DNA from: Mytilinidion resinicola
Lineage: Eukaryota > Ascomycota > Dothideomycetes > Mytilinidiales > Mytilinidiaceae
DNA: 64,000 nt
Assembly: GCF_010093595.1 (NCBI RefSeq)
Contig: NW_022985460.1
Location: 607,804 to 671,803, forward strand
Direction: 5' to 3'
Part shown: positions 11,601 through 22,622 of the stretch, in pieces
Numbering within the stretch: the stretch's first letter is position 1
How the letters are laid out: every line of letters starts with the position of its first letter
Program-made: the position numbers and the translations under genes
Notes under the pieces: model-generated
Database searches by the model: none
What the model was told of the DNA's origin: nothing
What the model saw: only the letters and a program-made list of their open reading frames with translations

Positions 11601-13250
11601 GTGGACATAAATTGGGCGGCAACCGACGCTATGACGAGGTTATCGACGCTCCAACGGTAACGTCAGTAGCCGTTGCGCTAAACAGCTCGAGGATCAAGCT
11701 TGTTCTGCAGGTAGGTCAGCAGTCATGGGCAAAGCATCGCGCTCGTGCTCTCTTGGCAGGCGGGGACGCTTCATGGTTGTGCTCTGTAATTCGCGCAGTA
11801 GTTCAATGGTAGTACACAAGACGACTCGGCCCTTCTCGAGTGAAGCAGTTGCTGTTGTGCCCGTGAGGTGACGATGAGGCCGAACGTCCTTTGGCACATA
11901 GCCAGTTGGGAAGGTCGTCGTGCTCCTGCTGTGCCCGCATGCAGCGTGTTGCTAGTTGACTCGGTTCGGGACTCGCCGAGCGGGTGTTGATAGCCACGAG
12001 GACAGACGCCAGATGGAAGCGGTGACAGTGCAACGTATGTTGATGGATTGGAGGGACGAGGTGGTGGTGAAGATGCCCTCGTCGAGACGACTAAGGGATT
12101 GTCAAAATCTCTCGCAGGGTCAATCGCGCTTACCTACTCTGTGCTAGAACTACCGATAACGTCGCAGGGCTTGACGATGGCCTGGCTCCCAATTTCAACT
12201 ACATCCCCATCCTCCACGCTCAGTCTTTTCCCCTCCAGAGCATGTGTTGCTGTAACCGCCTGTACACATCCTCAAGTATACTTGTGCTGCTGCAGCGAAG
12301 ACATCTAGCAGGCACTCCGGTCCACCCTATAACGGACGAACACGCCCACGCACCAGACCAGCGAACCGTGGACCTCAGCTGCTTTGTTACTCGGTAGGCT
12401 CAGCTGTCAATACCTGCTTACCGATGCGTGCCTCATTGCGCGTTCTGTAATGGCGGTAAGCATGTATTCATCCGGAGAGTGATAGGCCTGGTGGGTTGGC
12501 CTGGCCGCAACCGAACCCCGCAACCCGATGAATTGAGCATCGGGCAACCACTGAAAAGAACGGTTCCAGACAGAAATGGGCCCCATTTTCTGCTATCGCA
12601 AGGTCAATCGACTAAGAAGAACGTCTTCACTTTTGCTGGTCTTTTCATATAGGCTAAGCAGCTAGATATGGTAATGAAGCTGTTCTCAGGGTCTTCCAAA
12701 TATTCGTCTCCTACAACTCCAACTTCTTCATCAAGTCAATGTTGTTCAACTGAATTCGTCCACATCTTTTCGCCGTCAACTGCTGACGGCTGGTCTCTCA
12801 CCCGATATGGATACGCCCCAGCAGCCCTATGCAATCCGGTCTCGTTAACACTAAGCCTCTTATCGGGGACTTCCCAAAGAGGCTGGCGAGCCGGCCGCCT
12901 CATGCTCTTTCCAGTGCCTCAAAAACTTCACGCTTCTGAATCGCCGCATCGTTTGGCTGGATGCACATACGGCCCAAGATGTTGCCTAACCTGAGGAAGA
13001 AAGATTTGCCATCTTTCGGCATACCGAAGGTAAGTAGGGGGAGTCGGCATTCCGAGAATATCTTGCGTCGACCCTCAGCTGGCCCTCCCCGTGTGTGGCG
13101 CAGTTGATACTTATGTCTATTATAAAAAGAAGTGCTTGTGACTGCTTTCCGTGTTGACTCTTCAAACCTGCCCCTTTCAGTTTCTGAGAACTCATCACAA
13201 AACACAATACTCTCTAACTATACGCTTCCTACATCCTCGAGCAAGTCAAC
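8690..13250. other. 4.5-kb gene-poor stretch
   Basis: From 8690 to about 11300 it is GC-rich, with many overlapping frames on both strands and no protein-like signal. It probably includes the promoter and long 5' leader of the Zn2Cys6 gene. From 11400 to 13200 composition falls to average and frames are short. I could not support a gene, tRNA or transposon ORF here. Confidence 0.45.
9054..9105. repeat. 11-bp microsatellite-like tandem (CCTGCTGCTGG)
   Basis: About five near-identical 11-bp units, directly readable. It lies ~370-415 bp upstream of the Zn2Cys6 start. On the minus strand it would read as Gln/Ala/Ser repeats, but no coding signal surrounds it. Confidence 0.8.
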
Positions 13251-13464
13251 ATGAGTGGGGAAGGTGACAGCAGCGGTGGCGGAGGGTACAACAAGTACTC
13301 TTGCTGCTACCGGATTGAGTTCAACTGTCCCGAATTTGTTTGGCAGAATGGCGATGCATGTGGTGCATGCTTGGTAAGTCGGCATACACGCGTAATACTT
13401 CCATATACTGACTATCTTGGGGATTTCAGGCCAAAGGTCGACCATCGAAGCGAGAGACCGAATA
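13251..13464 (+). CDS. Small Cys-rich protein, 52 aa, unknown function
   Basis: Two exons, 13251..13375 and 13430..13464 approximately. The intron has a GTAAGT donor, a CTGAC branch point and a TTTCAG acceptor. The product begins MSGEGDSSGGGGYNKYSCCY and has five Cys (CCYRIEFNC and CGACL) with a basic tail ending KGRPSKRETE. There is no signal peptide. The start context (AAGTCAACATG) and the pyrimidine-rich leader look like a genuine fungal promoter-proximal region. The pattern CC-X5-C ... C-X2-C could bind metal, which is an inference. I do not recognise a family. Confidence 0.55.
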
Positions 13465-13656
13465 AGTATTCGGGTTTCCTCCCGTCGGCGTGCCTATCAT
13501 TGGGAATGGGCGGGCCCACTACGTTCTAGGTCAGGACGCTGACCACGAATTTGGAGAGAATGGCGACGACGAGTGTGTGGAATACTACGTATAGTAGTCT
13601 TCTCGCCTATTCCGATGCCAAAGGGAGAGTTTGCAGAGAACCTGGCCGCAATTTTC

Positions 13657-13807
13657 TTTCATTTACCAGCGGGTGGCGGCAACCTTCCTTCATTTACAGC
13701 AGGCGACGGTATCATCCCTCATTTCCCAGCGAGTGGCGGCAAACTTCATTTAATTACCAGCAGGCGGCAGAATCATCCCTCATTTCCCAGCAGGCGGTAG
13801 CAATCAA
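13657..13807. repeat. Minisatellite, about 5 units of ~31 bp
   Basis: Units share CATTT(A/C)CCAGCNGGNGGCGGCA. Two variants alternate (ending AACTT or AATCATCCCT), giving a ~60-bp higher-order period. The tandem layout without unique spacers excludes a CRISPR array. Confidence 0.85.
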
Positions 13808-15660
13808 ATTTTGCTTTCCGTTCCAGCTCCACACACCACGCAGTGAAGACTCTCGACTATGGCAAATTGCGTCCAGCTGCGGCACATGACGAAGGACTCA
13901 TGTAGGGTCCATGCAGGTATTACCCGGATGGTGCTTGTCCTTTTCCCCGTCGCACGAAACTTGCATGAAGGCATGCCTCATCTGCACGATATAGCGCCAT
14001 CTGCTTGTCCGCGGCAGTCTCGGCCGCTTTGGGTCGTATCTCCTTCGATACAGAACAAGGTCAAAAGTCTCTGCGGCAATATTGCCGCTCAGCATTGTCG
14101 ATCTACCCGATCCACCAGTCACAGTCTGAACCATTTCACTGCGCAAACCAATTAGGTGTGGTGGCTTCCGCGCTTTCATCCAAGTGGTCTCTTCATACGC
14201 CTCCCTTCGCCTCATTTCAAGAAATAAGCCGACCTGCACGATTATGCATGCACGCTAAAACAAGCTCATCCTTGAGCTCGCCTTACGCATGGCCCATGCA
14301 GCCTACACCTCAGAGCACTCTGAGTGGGAAATAATGCTAGCTTATTTCGGAAAATCCACCTCAATATTCTTGGGTTCCACGAATAAACTTCGAGGTTCAA
14401 CCTGCCATAAATTTTACCTTGCTGATCTTACCCACCCCAGGCCGATGCTGACGACGAACTGGGCCACTTTTCTTCAAAGATCCCCCGGAGCCACAGTGCT
14501 CCATGCCTGTTTGAACAACTGTACAGAAATACCTCCATGCGTTGAAGTGGCACAGCTGTGAACTTCGCGCCTAGTGGCGCGGATGCCATTCCGAGGAGCT
14601 TCCTCCGAGATAGCACGCGCACAACCCTTGGAAAGCTCTCTCACCTGTTCCGCGTATTTGTCATTGGGGAATAAGGCCTCTCTGATCTGCGGAGCCAAAT
14701 TTTTCTCACAGGTTGCGTGATGCGTAGTCTACATCGATAAGCTGATATTCGCGTTTTGGTTTACCGCGTTTGCCGCCGAAACTAGCGAGCTTGTGCATGC
14801 CGCTGACAGCTTCCAGGGATAATTGGCCTTGGTGTATTGTACGGTTTTGTCGACCCGTTGCAGAGTGGCCACATCGAGCCTGAAATCGATATCCACTGCC
14901 AAGTCAAACCAGGCCCAGGGGTTTAGTCTTCCATGGCCTATGTCCTTCCCACAGCATGTTTTTTACCCAGTAACATCCGGGACATCAGCAACATTTCTCT
15001 GGCTGTCTTGACTTTGGGTTGCTGATACGCTATTCAACCGGATGTAGTTCTCCACATCGACTTTAAAGATTGCCGTATGTTTCAGAGAGGCAGGGGTCTT
15101 TCAACTAGCCCTCGTATGCCTACACATGCCCACTGGAGTATCTGCGTCCTACCTTTCATTTCTGGAGACGCATTGAAGCACATGACTAAATACTGAGGCA
15201 GTGTGTTAATGTGAGCGAATATTGGTGAGGAATAGGCGTAGTCAGCACCAACGTCTTCAATTTTTACTTTGTGACGTTCTCCCCCATCTTCCCCATACAA
15301 TCTATTGCCGTATGTTCCAGGATCTAGTGTGTACGATGGTGATGAAGGCCGTTCTTGGGCTAGAGAACATCTCAGGCTAGAGAACGGCAATACCAGGAGC
15401 GATCATGGCCACCGAGCGAGAAATGTGTGATCCTGCGGAATACAGTGCTTTGCCACAAGTTTGGTGCACATTCGTCTACCACTACTTGAGGTGGCTCCGC
15501 CCGCTTTAAAATTCCAGATAGGATGTAGAAGTTGTTGTGGTAGAGATTGGGATGCCTCTTGACTTACTCGTTACCTCGCAATTAGGCTATCCCTGACAGT
15601 GGTATCGAGCGAGCAAGAGTCGTGCTCAAGGATTACTAATTTGGATACCCAGACTTGGCT
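13808..15660. other. Intergenic, no gene supported
   Basis: Average composition with short frames only. A minus-strand frame near 14474-14698 (MAPQIREALFPNDKYAEQV...) reads somewhat like protein, but it has no recognised motif and no partner exons, so I do not call it. Confidence 0.4.
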
Positions 15661-15825
15661 TACTACAATGCCTCATCATTGAAATCTGTACACTCGTTTA
15701 CCGCTGCGTGAGGAGCTTCATAGTATTTTCAGCATTCCGAATAAGAGAGAAGTTCGGTATCTTAGACAACTAGGAAACTCGTGAAGCTACCCCAGACAGC
15801 GCCAGCAGGGAGTACGCAGAAGGGA
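15661..15825 (+). repeat. Dispersed ~200-bp repeat family, copy A
   Basis: Carries the family landmarks in order: TGCCTC-TCAT, TACACTCGTTTACC, CTGCGTGAGGAGCTTCATAG, TATTTTCAGCATTCCGAAT, GACAACTAGGAAACTCGTG and CCCCAGACAGCG. It is in the same orientation as copy C. Confidence 0.8.
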
Positions 15826-15868
15826 TATCACGTGCAGAATCAGCGGTAACCTTGGCAGGACGTGGTAG

Positions 15869-16020
15869 CTACAATGCCTCGTCACAGAAATCCGTACACT
15901 TGTTCACTGCTGCATGAGATGCCCCGGAAAGCTTATTGGATGTTCCAATCAACAAAGTTCAGACATTAAGAAGGCGTTGAGGAGCTTCAGACAGCGGCAG
16001 ACAAGTGTACACAGATCTGT
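15869..16020 (+). repeat. Dispersed repeat family, diverged copy B
   Basis: Starts TACAATGCCTCGTCACAGAA and TCCGTACACTTGTTCACTGC like copy A, then diverges in the middle. It ends with CAGACAGCGGCAGACAAGTG, matching the end of the unit. Confidence 0.6.
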
Positions 16021-16080
16021 GGCGAGCTATCATGCCTCAGATCTGTGATGACCTGATTGCTCATTGGCGTTCATACGATG

Positions 16081-16270
16081 CCTCGTCATAGAAGTCCATA
16101 CACTCGTTTACCACTGCTTGAGGAGCTTCATATTATTTTCAGCATTTTCAATGAGAGAAATTCGGCATTTTGGACAACTAGGAGACTCGCGAGGCTATCC
16201 AGACAGCGTCAACAGGGTGTACGTAAATTGGAATTCTGTCTACTGCCCCCGGTTTCTATTAGTACGTTGT
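16081..16270 (+). repeat. Inverted repeat arm C, upstream of the tandem-exon gene
   Basis: About 190 bases matching the reverse complement of 18701..18890 along nearly their whole length. Shared blocks include CCTCGTCATAGAA, ACACTCGTTTACCACTGC, GAGGAGCTTCATA, TTTTGGACAACTAG, CAGACAGCGTCAACAGGGTG and CCCCCGGTTTCTATTAGTAC. Confidence 0.85.
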
Positions 16271-16316
16271 GGCCCTACAAATAGTAGTAGAAAGGCGTAC
16301 GGATACCTTTGGCAAA

Positions 16317-16500
16317 GCACTGTACAGTGCTTTGTTATGGAGATTCTTACACTTTCCTGCCACTGTTTGTGGTGCTTCATGATGTTTTCAGGGTACCGAA
16401 TCAGATGAAAGCCCAGCGTTTTGAACAGCTGGGAAACTTGCGAGGCCACCTCAGCCAGCGCCAGAGAAGTGTACGCCTTGAACATTGTCGTCTGGTGTCG
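16317..16500 (+). repeat. Dispersed repeat family, diverged copy D
   Basis: Matches the family at CTTACACTTTCCTGCCACTG, GGTGCTTCATGATGTTTTCAG, GGGAAACTTGCGAGGCCACC and CAGCGCCAGAGAAGTGTACG, with clear divergence between. It lies directly upstream of the tandem-exon gene and may form part of its promoter. Confidence 0.6.
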
Positions 16501-16650
16501 AAGCAGGCGCATTGTTCCCGCACTTGCTTTCATAAGCTCATATGCGGTTTCCGCCCTCCTGCTCAGGTATGCCTCTTCGTTCCAAATACAACCAACTCTA
16601 GTTCCATAACTATCTTCATCACAAACACTATCGTTGTTACATCTTTCACC

Positions 16651-18589
16651 ATGAGTAAGTACCATATCATCCTTGTACATAATTTTACTAACGTCATGGA
16701 GCAAGCGAATTGCCCTTAGCGGTCACCGCTAGAGCAATGAAAGCCTTTGAGGAGTTGGATGTCATAACTTTCTCCAGCCTGTCCGTGGCTCGCGAATACA
16801 TCTTCAAAACCCTCTGTCGAACGAATTTCGAATGGCCAGAGATGTCAAAGAAAATGATTGTGGGTAATGTCACAAGCAAGTTGGTGAATCGACGTAGGAT
16901 CATATTAGGCATGTTCTTTTCCATTTTCTTTACTCAGACTCGACCACTGACCGCTTTTGGTTTGCTTAGTGAACTCCGCCATAGAGCTTCAGTACGAGGT
17001 CACCTTAGATGAGACTGTCGAGCAAGCAATCAACCTAATCGGCGTCTTGGACATGACCAGTTTCACCAACAAGAGATCTCTCGTTAGGTGCCTCATCGCC
17101 ATCTTGGACGAGCAGAAGTTCCAGTGGCCCAAAAGGGAATTAGCCTGGACGTCACATCAAAAGTTCGCAGGTCTAGTTGCGGATGAGTTGCACCGACGAG
17201 GGGCCTTCACCACCCTCGGTATGTCCCTCTATCTACCATCGGTCACTACAATGTAACTACTAACGCATACTTGGTCAGACCGTTATACTTTCGAGTCTGA
17301 ATTTCGAAGAGAGGACCCCGCGCTTGTACAACCAATCAAACTAGCAACCGAATTGGCTGCCGCTTTGAACGTCACGACAATCAGTAATGTCTTGGAACTG
17401 CGTGACCAGCTCAACTCCATCCTTGATCAAAACAGCTTCCAGTGGCCCAAGCTAGATATGAGTCCTGCTCATGCAAAACTTCATTTTGGAAGTCTAGTTC
17501 TGAAAGAACTACACCAAAGACATGTCGCTACTGTTACTGGGCCGAGATATCCAATTGCCGTGGACCATTCTAGAGAAGTGATGAGAAGTTTGGAACACAC
17601 CACAGAGCCTCACCGCAATGCCACTGCGCAACCTCAGTCATTAGGTTTAACCGAGCATGCCGAAAACCACAGCTTTGAAGAGGCAGGAGAGGCTCACTCA
17701 GCTCCTACCGAAACGCCTGGACCGGTCCTTTACAACAAAATTCATCTAGTTCCTGGAGCTAAAGCGCCTCAGCTAGAGCCTCGTTCAGGCCCTGAAGCAA
17801 GACGTTCTTTGCCTGCGGCACAACAAAATCAGAACGCGAAGGCCACAGAAATTCAACCCAAGCCCACCGATGGCAGCCCCATTTCCAATACCACTGCGGC
17901 CGGCTCACCATGTCCGGCATGTAGCCTCTCTCCGGCGGAGCTACTAGCTGTCATCGAGGAGTCCATTCGACGAAATGCTAGTGATCTTGGGCGGAATATC
18001 ATTGATCATTTAAGCAGACAGGGTATCACCGGCGTTCAGCGTAAGGCCCTTTATTGTTCTCTGTCAAACTGCTAACGCGTCATTTGCTCAGAGAACTCTA
18101 CCACAGGCCACTTTGCACCACTAGAAAGCTTGCCAGGCCACTCTAGACACTACGAAACAGATCTACACTCTCGTTCAGAACCTCTTGAGGAGCCCAGTAC
18201 TGTTCCTGTCAAAGAGCCACGTACAGTGTCATCTGAACAGCCTAGTTTGAATACAAGCTAAAGAATCTCATCTAGGTCCTGAAGCCATACGCTGCGTGCC
18301 TCCTGGGGCACGGCATGGCCAAGATCCCGTGGTCAAAGAGGCTCACTCAGCTCCTACCAGAACGCCTGGACCGGCCCCTTGGAACAAGATTCACCTAAAT
18401 CCTGTTCAAGCGCCTCAACCAGAGTCTCGTTCAGATCCTGAAGCAAGACGTTCTTTGCCTGCGACACAACTTGACCAGGACGCGGCCAAGAAGTCTCCCC
18501 CAGAGGCTCCCCCAACTCCTAGTAAAAAGGCTCTAGTTCCTAAAACTACAGCCAAAGCTTCCGAGTCTAGCAAGAAGCCGGACGAGTAG
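16651..18589 (+). CDS. Unrecognised protein with tandemly duplicated domains on phase-1 exons
   Basis: Proposed exons: 16651..16654, 16720..16908, 16970..17218, 17279..18040, 18092..18220, 18276..18589 (~548 aa). All five introns fall in phase 1. Exons 2, 3 and 4 each encode a related domain. Aligned pieces are KTLCRTNFEWPE, AILDEQKFQWPK and SILDQNSFQWPK, each followed ~20 residues later by NVTSKLVNRR, GLVADELHRRG and SLVLKELHQRH. A fourth weak copy is NIIDHLSRQG. The C-terminal third is Pro/Ser/Glu-rich and disordered, and itself contains a duplicated segment (EAHSAPTETPGP / EAHSAPTRTPGP). There is no signal peptide or membrane segment. The second intron uses a GC donor. If the last 55-bp intron is not real, the protein ends at a TAA at 18259-18261. 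I do not recognise a family. Confidence 0.6.
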
Positions 18590-18656
18590 ATAATTTAGCG
18601 CCCTTACACTCGTTCTTCATAGCTTAATGTGCTTGCAATGCGTCTTCAAAAGTCTA

Positions 18657-18705
18657 AATGTGTGATCCGTACACTTACCTGCCACTGTTTGTGGGACTCC
18701 AACGT
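18657..18705 (+). repeat. Dispersed repeat family, partial copy E
   Basis: A short segment, TCCGTACACTTACCTGCCAC, then TGTTTGTGG as in copy D. It abuts inverted arm F. Confidence 0.5.
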
Positions 18706-18890
18706 ACTAATAGAAACCGGGGGCGGAGGATACACTTACAATCTGTGTACACCCTGTTGACGCTGTCTGGGGTAGCCCCACGAGTTTACTAGTTGTCCAA
18801 AAGGTCAAGTTTCTCTCTTATTCGGAATGAAAATACTATGAAGCTCCTCACGCAGTGGTAAACGAGTGTACGGATTCTATGACGAGGTGT
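18701..18890 (-). repeat. Inverted repeat arm F, downstream of the tandem-exon gene
   Basis: Reverse complement of arm C (16081..16270). Together the two arms bracket a ~2.4-kb unit holding the tandem-exon gene. Differences between the arms are scattered substitutions and small indels, so this is not a recent duplication. Confidence 0.85.
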
Positions 18891-18945
18891 TGCATCCCCG
18901 ACGGCGACTTCTCTTACGCAAATGAGAAGGGGTATGTACGTTCCG

Positions 18946-19110
18946 TCTGGGTACGCTCGCTTACCACGGTTTGAGGTGCTCCGACGTATCAGGAAGTTTT
19001 CGATAAGATGTAAAGGCCTTAAGAGCTTGAATCAGAGAGGGTTTGTGCGCTCACAGTAGGTCTACATGGCCGCTGTTTGTGGTGCTTCAGCACATCATCA
19101 TGCTTCTAGA
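18946..19110 (+). repeat. Dispersed repeat family, fragments G and H
   Basis: Two short diverged fragments: TACGCTCGCTTACCACGGTT at ~18955 and CATGGCCGCTGTTTGTGGTG at ~19066. Both resemble the start of the unit. Confidence is limited by divergence. Confidence 0.45.
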
Positions 19111-20388
19111 ATAGATCAAAAGACGACATGCCAAATTTGTGTCCTAGTACTGTATCAAGCCATTGTAACTCATCGCCAAGCGACGTTGTTCGAGTCATTA
19201 ACTCACCACGTGACCCCCAGCCTTCAAACACCCCGCCGTGTGCGTGCATCCGGTCCGCAATATCTTCACATGGAGGTCTCCAGACCCCAACAGGTGGCTT
19301 CACAATTCTATCGGAACTCTCGGTGCCGGCGAATAAAGCAGCCACTAACCGTCCACTTCGTGAAACTGTTTCGAGGCACTTGCATGCGTCAGCACGCCAC
19401 AAAATCCATCAACTCGCGGGGCCTATCAGTGCCAAATCATAAGCTAGCCTGCAACGTTTTGGTTGTTTGGGACCCTGGGAAACAAGCGGATTGGGCCACG
19501 GTTAAAGGTGGGCAGATGATTTGATCGTTGGGGCGAAGGGCTGGGCGAAGCGGCGTGATATTCAGGTTGGTATGCAGCTGGGGATGCAAGGGTGTCGACT
19601 CTGCAGTAGCTGGGTATTGAAAGATTTGAGGGGCTGTAACGATCGATCCACACTGGGGTGAAAATTTTACATCTGTGGTATTCTTAATGAGTACGTTTCT
19701 AAGTGAGCTTGGATACGAGGGAGGGGGGACTAGGTTAGGGGATACTGCTAGGGGCATGGAACCTCCCTCCCGCTTTTCCATCTGTGCACTCATCATCCAT
19801 GGGTAGACTTTCTACGATACTCGTTGCTTCATCCTCCATCGCTTCATCCTCCATTGACTACCCGATGTACATTGGCACTGATATCAAAGTGCTCTCTGCT
19901 CGATACACCCTCGTTGTCAGTGTCTCGTTGCTATTCAGTCCGTAGCCCTACGACCACACAAGCTGTCGCAATCGTTGAACCCGTCAGTGGAATTGCCCTG
20001 TGGCAGATATATCGTCCATGAGGACGATAACACACGATGTGATGTCGAAAACAACTATCCTTATAATCGGACCGACTGGACCCTTCTTTCGGAGGCAGGT
20101 CAATCCTAGAACGCATCGGATGTCTCCTACTCAAGCTTATGCTTGAAGCCTACACCAGCCAAATATTTCTATGTGCAAACCATGAAAGTAGTAGCAGTGC
20201 TTAAGAGGTGTAGAGGGGGACGAAGTAGAAGAGGACTAAAGCGCCGCTTAATGTAGTCTATAAAACCGCTCACTTCCCTTTCACACAAGCTCTAGATACC
20301 GAACCGCCATCTACGAACCCACGTATCGACAGTATACGCAAGCCCGGCACCAGAACCTCCATGAAGCAAACTACTTCCTCGGCCGCAT
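19111..20388. other. Intergenic, no gene supported
   Basis: Only short overlapping frames. It contains a small duplication GCTTCATCCTCCAT near 19830-19855. The 3' end of the nagA-type gene lies at its right border. Confidence 0.45.
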
Positions 20389-21840
20389 TCACTCCTTCTG
20401 ATCCGCATCCCCCTCCGCCTCCTCCTTGTCCCACACCTTGTTCCCCGCAATCCACGTTTGCAACACGACTCCTTCCTCACTCAACACACACAAATCAGCC
20501 CGGCGTCCCTCCTTCAACACTCCACGGCCGCCAACTCCATCTATACCCATCATCGCCGCCACGTTCTCCGTCACCGTCGCGACCGCTTCTGCAATATCGC
20601 ACCCGCTCCACGCCATCAGGTTGCGCACGCCTTCCTGCAGCGAGATACAACCCCCAACGAGCGTTTCCGTTCCAGCAATGGTAGCACGCGTGCCGCGCTT
20701 CGTCTGCTCACGCGGGATCTGGGCATGGCCGGGGTACGTGCCGTCGGGTAGACCGGCGAGCTCGATGCTATCCGTGATAAGGATTGATTTGCGAGGATTG
20801 GAACGATGGAGAAGAGATAGCGTCGACGGGTGCATGTGGAGGCCATCTGGGATGAGAGAGAAGTACGGCGAAGCGGGTTGGTCGATGGACAACGAAGTGT
20901 GAGGGAGACCAAGGAGCCCCGCGAGCCCCGGGTCGCGTGACTGGAGCGGCGCCATGGCGTTCAATGTGTGGGTGAGAGCTGTCGCGCCTGCTTTTAGGGC
21001 AACGAGGCCGTCGATGTAGTTGGCGGGGCTGTGGCCGAGGGAGACAACGATGCCGGTGGAGTTGAGGGAACGGATTAGGGAAGAGCTGTTTGGAAGGTCG
21101 GGAGCTAGGGTTATGAGTTTTACGGAGGTGGAGAGGGAGGGACCGTATAGTGATGATGGAGAGGTGGAGGGTAGAGTGAAGAGAGACTCGTTGTGTGCCC
21201 CATTTTTGGAGGGTGAGAGATAGGGTCCTTCGGCGTGGGCGCCTAGGAGGGTTGCAGCGGAGGGGTATTCGCGTGGAGAAAGGGAGGGGAGGATCTGGAG
21301 GTTGTCAGTCTAAGATATGAACCCAGATTATGATTGAAGCTAGCTATGAAGAGTGGAAGTATAGATGTACATGAATAGAGACTTTTTTATAGGAAAGCGT
21401 TTACAGCACGTGACAAAAGCGGGATGAAATTCCGAAGTAGAATGAGACAATACAGAGACGCCCACTCTTCATCCAGCCGCTTACTGGATACTTCATCATC
21501 TTACCTTCTTGAACACCGCCTCCCCCACCGTCGGCACCGTTGCCCACCATCCTGTCACTCCCTCTTGAATATAGTATTTGGCCGTGCTTTCCAGCTTCTT
21601 CTCGTAGCTCGCTTCATCGTCAAATTGCGTGAAATGAAACCCGTTCACACCGTTTGTCTGCAATTCCAGAAAGCCTGGCGCAATGATTGTGTCTTCCAGG
21701 TCAACGCACTCCCCGCCTATGTAGCCTTCGCGCTTTAGGATGGTGCCTAACTCATCCGAGATGACGAGATGATCAGACACCAATTCGCCGTTAAGAACAT
21801 ACCGGCAGTTCGTGAAGGTTGTAAACCAACCGGCTGACAT
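20389..21840 (-). CDS. nagA: N-acetylglucosamine-6-phosphate deacetylase
   Basis: Deacetylates GlcNAc-6-phosphate to glucosamine-6-phosphate in cytosolic amino-sugar catabolism. Exons on the minus strand: 21840..21505 and 21309..20389, with a 195-bp intron (GTAAGA donor, CTTAG acceptor); 418 aa, normal for the family. Motifs in order: LEDTIIAPGFLELQTNGVNG, GAHAEGPYLSPSKNGAHN (metal-binding Glu), VSLGHSPANY, THTLNAM (metal-binding His), IPDGLHMHP and ITDSIELAGLPDG (catalytic Asp). The frame extends upstream to 21960, but the family usually starts shortly before FTNCR, so I chose the ATG at 21840. No other GlcNAc-pathway gene is nearby. Confidence 0.9.
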
Positions 21841-22622
21841 ATTGGCGGGATATTGGAGAATGGTGTACTGCCTGCGGTGATGAGCGTCAGCTTTGGCGGG
21901 GCATGTAATGCGGGCTATGAGAAGTGGTACGGCCGATTCGAGCGACGAGTAGTTTTGCATGCCACTGAAAGCCTAGAACAAGCTCAGGCCATCATACTCC
22001 GCATTATTCTCATCTGTAACATCTTGAGCCATACGATCGGTAGCAAACCATTTGAGTTTTTCCAGAAGACTAATCGCTAATCTGTAACGCAACCTTGGGG
22101 GAATCGATTAATCTAGGTCTTGGCCGCATCTTGCAGAGCCTGCTGCGGAGAGACTCCCTTGTTGCTGGGAGCATTGACCTTGCAGCGATCATAGAAATGT
22201 GCAGGGAAGCTGAGAATCGGAGACGAGACGAAAAGGACCTTTCTACGTGTCTATCACTAACTGCAGTGTCTTTCAGCGATCTATCACGCATACCATCTTC
22301 GACTTGATCACAGCTGAGCTTGACGAGCGGACATGTTTCTTGAAGAGGTGAAGTGGTGGCGTTCGACAGCTTGGCATGGTGTAGTGTCTTGAAAGGCGAC
22401 CTATCCATGACGTAGTTGGTCAAGCCCACCAAGATACAAGATCATGAATTGCGTGGCTCTTTCAACACCAGCCTGCCTCCTCTAACTTCTGCCTGCCTTT
22501 TTGGAGTGAGAATAGGCACGAAGGGCACTGCCAGTTCTCCTCAAGGCTAATTGACCCTCCTTCCTCCCTCCTTATTCACTCCAGTCCCTGCTTTCCCGCA
22601 GTATATTGGACTGCCCGCAGCC
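21841..22622. other. Divergent intergenic region between nagA and the Mug190-like gene
   Basis: About 780 bases with no credible coding frame. It must hold both promoters. The stretch before 22623 is pyrimidine-rich (CCCTCCTTCCTCCCTCCTT), typical of a fungal core promoter. Confidence 0.5.

Noticed and set aside
13657..13807. Possible CRISPR-like array
   Set aside because: Units are adjacent without unique spacers, and the sequence is eukaryotic; it is a minisatellite.
14474..14698. Minus-strand frame MAPQIREALFPNDKYAEQV...
   Set aside because: It reads a little like protein but is short, has no known motif and no joining exons.
21841..21960. Upstream extension of the nagA frame (MQNYSSLESAV...)
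   Set aside because: The family begins just before FTNCR; the extra 40 residues have no counterpart that I know of.
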